Shown in pieces: positions 5,742 through 6,525 of a stretch of DNA of 6,525 nucleotides. The stretch covers positions 1 through 6,525 of the forward strand of contig CAKTZK010000079.1 in the NCBI GenBank assembly GCA_934635515.1. The letters run 5' to 3'. The translations under genes and the position numbers were made by a program. Each line of letters begins with the position of its first letter. Positions within the stretch are counted from its first letter, which is position 1. Below the pieces are notes generated by a model that saw nothing but the letters and a program-made list of their open reading frames with translations, was not told where the DNA came from and searched no databases. The DNA comes from an uncultured Oscillospiraceae bacterium (GTDB lineage Bacteria > Bacillota_A > Clostridia > Oscillospirales > Oscillospiraceae).

Positions 5742-5939
5742 ATGTTATCAGAAAGTTATCAATTCATTTTCGGCTTATTCTTTGCTTATGGCGTGGCAAT
5801 TTTTGGGCTGCGAGAATTGAAATCCAAACACACCGCAGCGCCGCCGCAAAGCCTTGTAGCACGGGGCTTTGCGGGGTCCTTTCTCGAATTTGGCGTCAAA
5901 CAGTTCCGGGAGTCTCAGAAAAAGCGTCATTCGTCGTAG
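5742..5939 (+). CDS. Doubtful small ORF with one hydrophobic segment
   Basis: The 65-codon frame from ATG 5742 starts with a plausible small membrane peptide, MLSESYQFIFGLFFAYGVAI, then a short basic stretch (LRELKSKH). That resembles small phage or toxin-type single-span peptides. The ribosome site is poor (GGGGAAG at 5730-5736, 5 bases away). A better site, GGGAGGGG at 5713-5720, lies 7 bases before a different ATG (5728). That ATG opens an overlapping 30-codon frame ending at 5820. From about 5845 the 65-codon frame runs into a structured sequence that looks non-coding. Neither frame was recognised; either or both may be spurious. Confidence 0.25.
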   Translation: MLSESYQFIFGLFFAYGVAIFGLRELKSKHTAAPPQSLVARGFAGSFLEFGVKQFRESQKKRHSS

Positions 5940-6173
5940 CCAGCAAACCCTTGTGGCAACCCGCACTGCGGGCTGCTGTGAATGGCAATGGTGCAGAAAA
6001 GCGCCAATGCCTTTCTCCTGCCCCGATTTCGGCGTACTGAAAATTGGGCCCAAAACGGGCAAAACTGCCGGGGGGCTATCTTTACCTGCCTGTGCTCCTG
6101 CGAGGGCACACAGCGGCTTACGGGGGCAAACACGGGGCCTCTGCGGCCAATGCGGAGGTGCTCGTTTTCCCCA
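5821..6173. repeat. Gene-free, hairpin-rich region, possibly a non-coding or dispersed repeat
   Basis: No frame here looks like a real protein. Open frames on both strands overlap each other, are rich in Cys, Arg, Pro and Ser, and have no ribosome sites. The DNA has clear secondary structure. CCGCAAAGCC (5844-5853) pairs perfectly with GGCTTTGCGG (5865-5874). GCA plus CCCGC (5956-5964) pairs with GCGGG plus TGC (5968-5976). TGTGCTC (6091-6097) pairs with GAG and GCACA (6102-6110). I did not match it to a known RNA family. It fills the space between the integrase promoter region and the riboswitch promoter. Confidence 0.4.
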
Positions 6174-6202
6174 TTGCAATATGCCGTATCCTGTGCTATA
6201 AT
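6174..6202 (+). promoter_or_regulatory. Promoter of the cobalamin riboswitch transcript
   Basis: TTGCAA (6174-6179) and a perfect TATAAT (6197-6202) are separated by 17 bases, with TGC before the -10 (extended -10). The start is predicted near 6209, about 12 bases before the aptamer begins. Confidence 0.85.
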
Positions 6203-6220
6203 GCACTCAAACTGAACAAC

Positions 6221-6355
6221 GGGACAGCGTGAGCCGGGTTTATCCCGGCGGCGGAATGGGGTGAGAGGCCCCGCGAGACGGTCACTGTGATGCCGGTTTA
6301 TTCGGCTAAGTCAGATACGCAAGGCGCTGCTCCCGGGCACCGCCATCTCCGGAGC
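6221..6355 (+). promoter_or_regulatory. Cobalamin riboswitch
   Basis: This RNA aptamer binds a cobalamin and controls the gene downstream. Conserved blocks occur in the right order. They are GGAAT, GGGGTGAGAGGCCCC (6258-6272, a stem with a conserved-type loop), the CACTGTGA core block within GGTCACTGTGA (6280-6290), and TAAGTCAGATACGC (6307-6320). GCGT (6227-6230) can pair with ACGC (6317-6320) to close the core, and GCCGGG (6233-6238) pairs with CCCGGC (6244-6249). A further stem (6330-6337 with 6347-6354, one mismatch) may be the 3' kissing-loop arm; its loop contains ACCG, which could pair with CGGT at 6294-6297. The regulated gene, probably for B12 uptake, synthesis or a B12-dependent step, lies past the right edge. 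It is compact, and which cobalamin form it prefers cannot be told. Confidence 0.9.
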
Positions 6356-6380
6356 CGAAGCTGTCGTATAGAATTTGCTT

Positions 6381-6415
6381 CACCCGGCTGCTTTTTGGCG
6401 GCCGGGTGATTTTTT
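6381..6415 (+). terminator. Riboswitch-controlled intrinsic terminator
   Basis: Bases 6381-6391 pair with 6398-6408 (CACCCGGC/GCCGGGTG plus three inner pairs, one G-U), and TTTTTT at 6410-6415 follows. A competing antiterminator is possible: AGCC and GAAGC (6353-6361, sharing G6357) with GCTTC (6377-6381) and GGCT (6386-6389). It would occupy the terminator's left arm and part of the upstream 3' stem. This supports transcription attenuation, with cobalamin favouring the terminator. Confidence 0.88.
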
Positions 6416-6421
6416 GCTGCC

Positions 6422-6460
6422 AGGCACCATGGTGCCTCATGCTTTCCATGGAAAGCATGA
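6422..6460. repeat. Two back-to-back perfect palindromes
   Basis: A 16-base perfect palindrome (6422-6437, core GGCACCATGGTGCC) abuts a 24-base perfect palindrome (6437-6460, core GCTTTCCATGGAAAGC), sharing one T. Both are centred on CCATGG, with centres 19 bp apart. No T-run follows, so they are not ordinary terminators. They lie between the riboswitch terminator and the expected downstream gene. They could be operators, an mRNA-stabilising double hairpin or part of a dispersed repeat. Confidence 0.7.
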
Positions 6461-6525
6461 TAGCCATTTCAAGCCGCCGGGGCGGGGGAGGACGGCAGAC
6501 CTTTCCCGTCCCGCTTTCCAGAAAA

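Noticed and set aside
6030..6037. CGGCGTAC, matching the tRNA 3' end (4395-4402), considered as a second att copy
   Set aside because: Only eight bases match and the flanks differ, which is too short to separate from chance.
5775..6206. 143-codon - strand frame over the structured region
   Set aside because: It has no ribosome site, an improbable composition, and overlaps the riboswitch promoter and several hairpins; a + strand frame of similar quality overlaps it.
6306..6458. 50-codon - strand frame starting in the 24-base palindrome
   Set aside because: It is antisense to the terminator and the end of the riboswitch, and its start arises from the palindrome; no ribosome site is seen.
1..6525. 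CRISPR array or insertion sequence
   Set aside because: No regularly spaced repeats and no transposase gene were found; the only recombination gene is the tyrosine integrase.

Overview
The window looks like chromosomal DNA from a GC-rich gut-type Firmicute, probably an Oscillospiraceae-like member of the Clostridia. This rests on strong AGGAGG-type ribosome sites, sigma-A promoters close to consensus, a YtrA-type GntR regulator, a Tn916-type integrase, and a cobalamin riboswitch ending in an intrinsic terminator. The genus cannot be settled from sequence alone.

Left block (1-4260). After the tail of an unidentified upstream gene and a structured AT-rich spacer, a five-gene + strand operon runs from 370 to 4188. 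It encodes a YtrA-family GntR repressor, two small multi-spanning membrane proteins, an ABC ATPase, and a 477-residue membrane-anchored extracytoplasmic protein of unknown family. Three of the four junctions overlap and the fourth is 13 bases, so the genes are almost certainly co-transcribed and translationally coupled. The promoter has perfect consensus hexamers (TTGACA, 18-base spacer, TATAAT). It sits inside the first of two near-identical palindromic operators centred 31 bp apart. Together the two operators form a 25-base inverted repeat followed by six Ts. One short stretch can therefore act as promoter, operator pair and terminator against upstream read-through. I infer an autoregulated, effector- or stress-induced ABC export or sensing module like the ytr-type systems, with an unusual extracytoplasmic partner. 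An 11-bp terminator closes the operon.

Middle block (4261-5820). A tRNA-Arg(ACG) gene with its own promoter and encoded CCA is followed directly by a perfect 17-bp hairpin. Then comes a tyrosine recombinase gene on the - strand, convergent with the tRNA. This is the standard layout of an element integrated at a tRNA 3' end. Two tandem 12-base repeats between the tRNA and the integrase gene are candidate arm-type integrase sites. No second att copy was found in the window.

Right block (5821-6525). About 350 bases with no convincing gene contain several hairpins and resemble a non-coding or dispersed repeat. A strong promoter then drives a cobalamin riboswitch and an intrinsic terminator, with two back-to-back perfect palindromes after it. 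The riboswitch-controlled gene lies beyond the right edge. No other element genes (excisionase, replication, transfer) are visible next to the integrase, so the element is either a remnant or continues outside the window.
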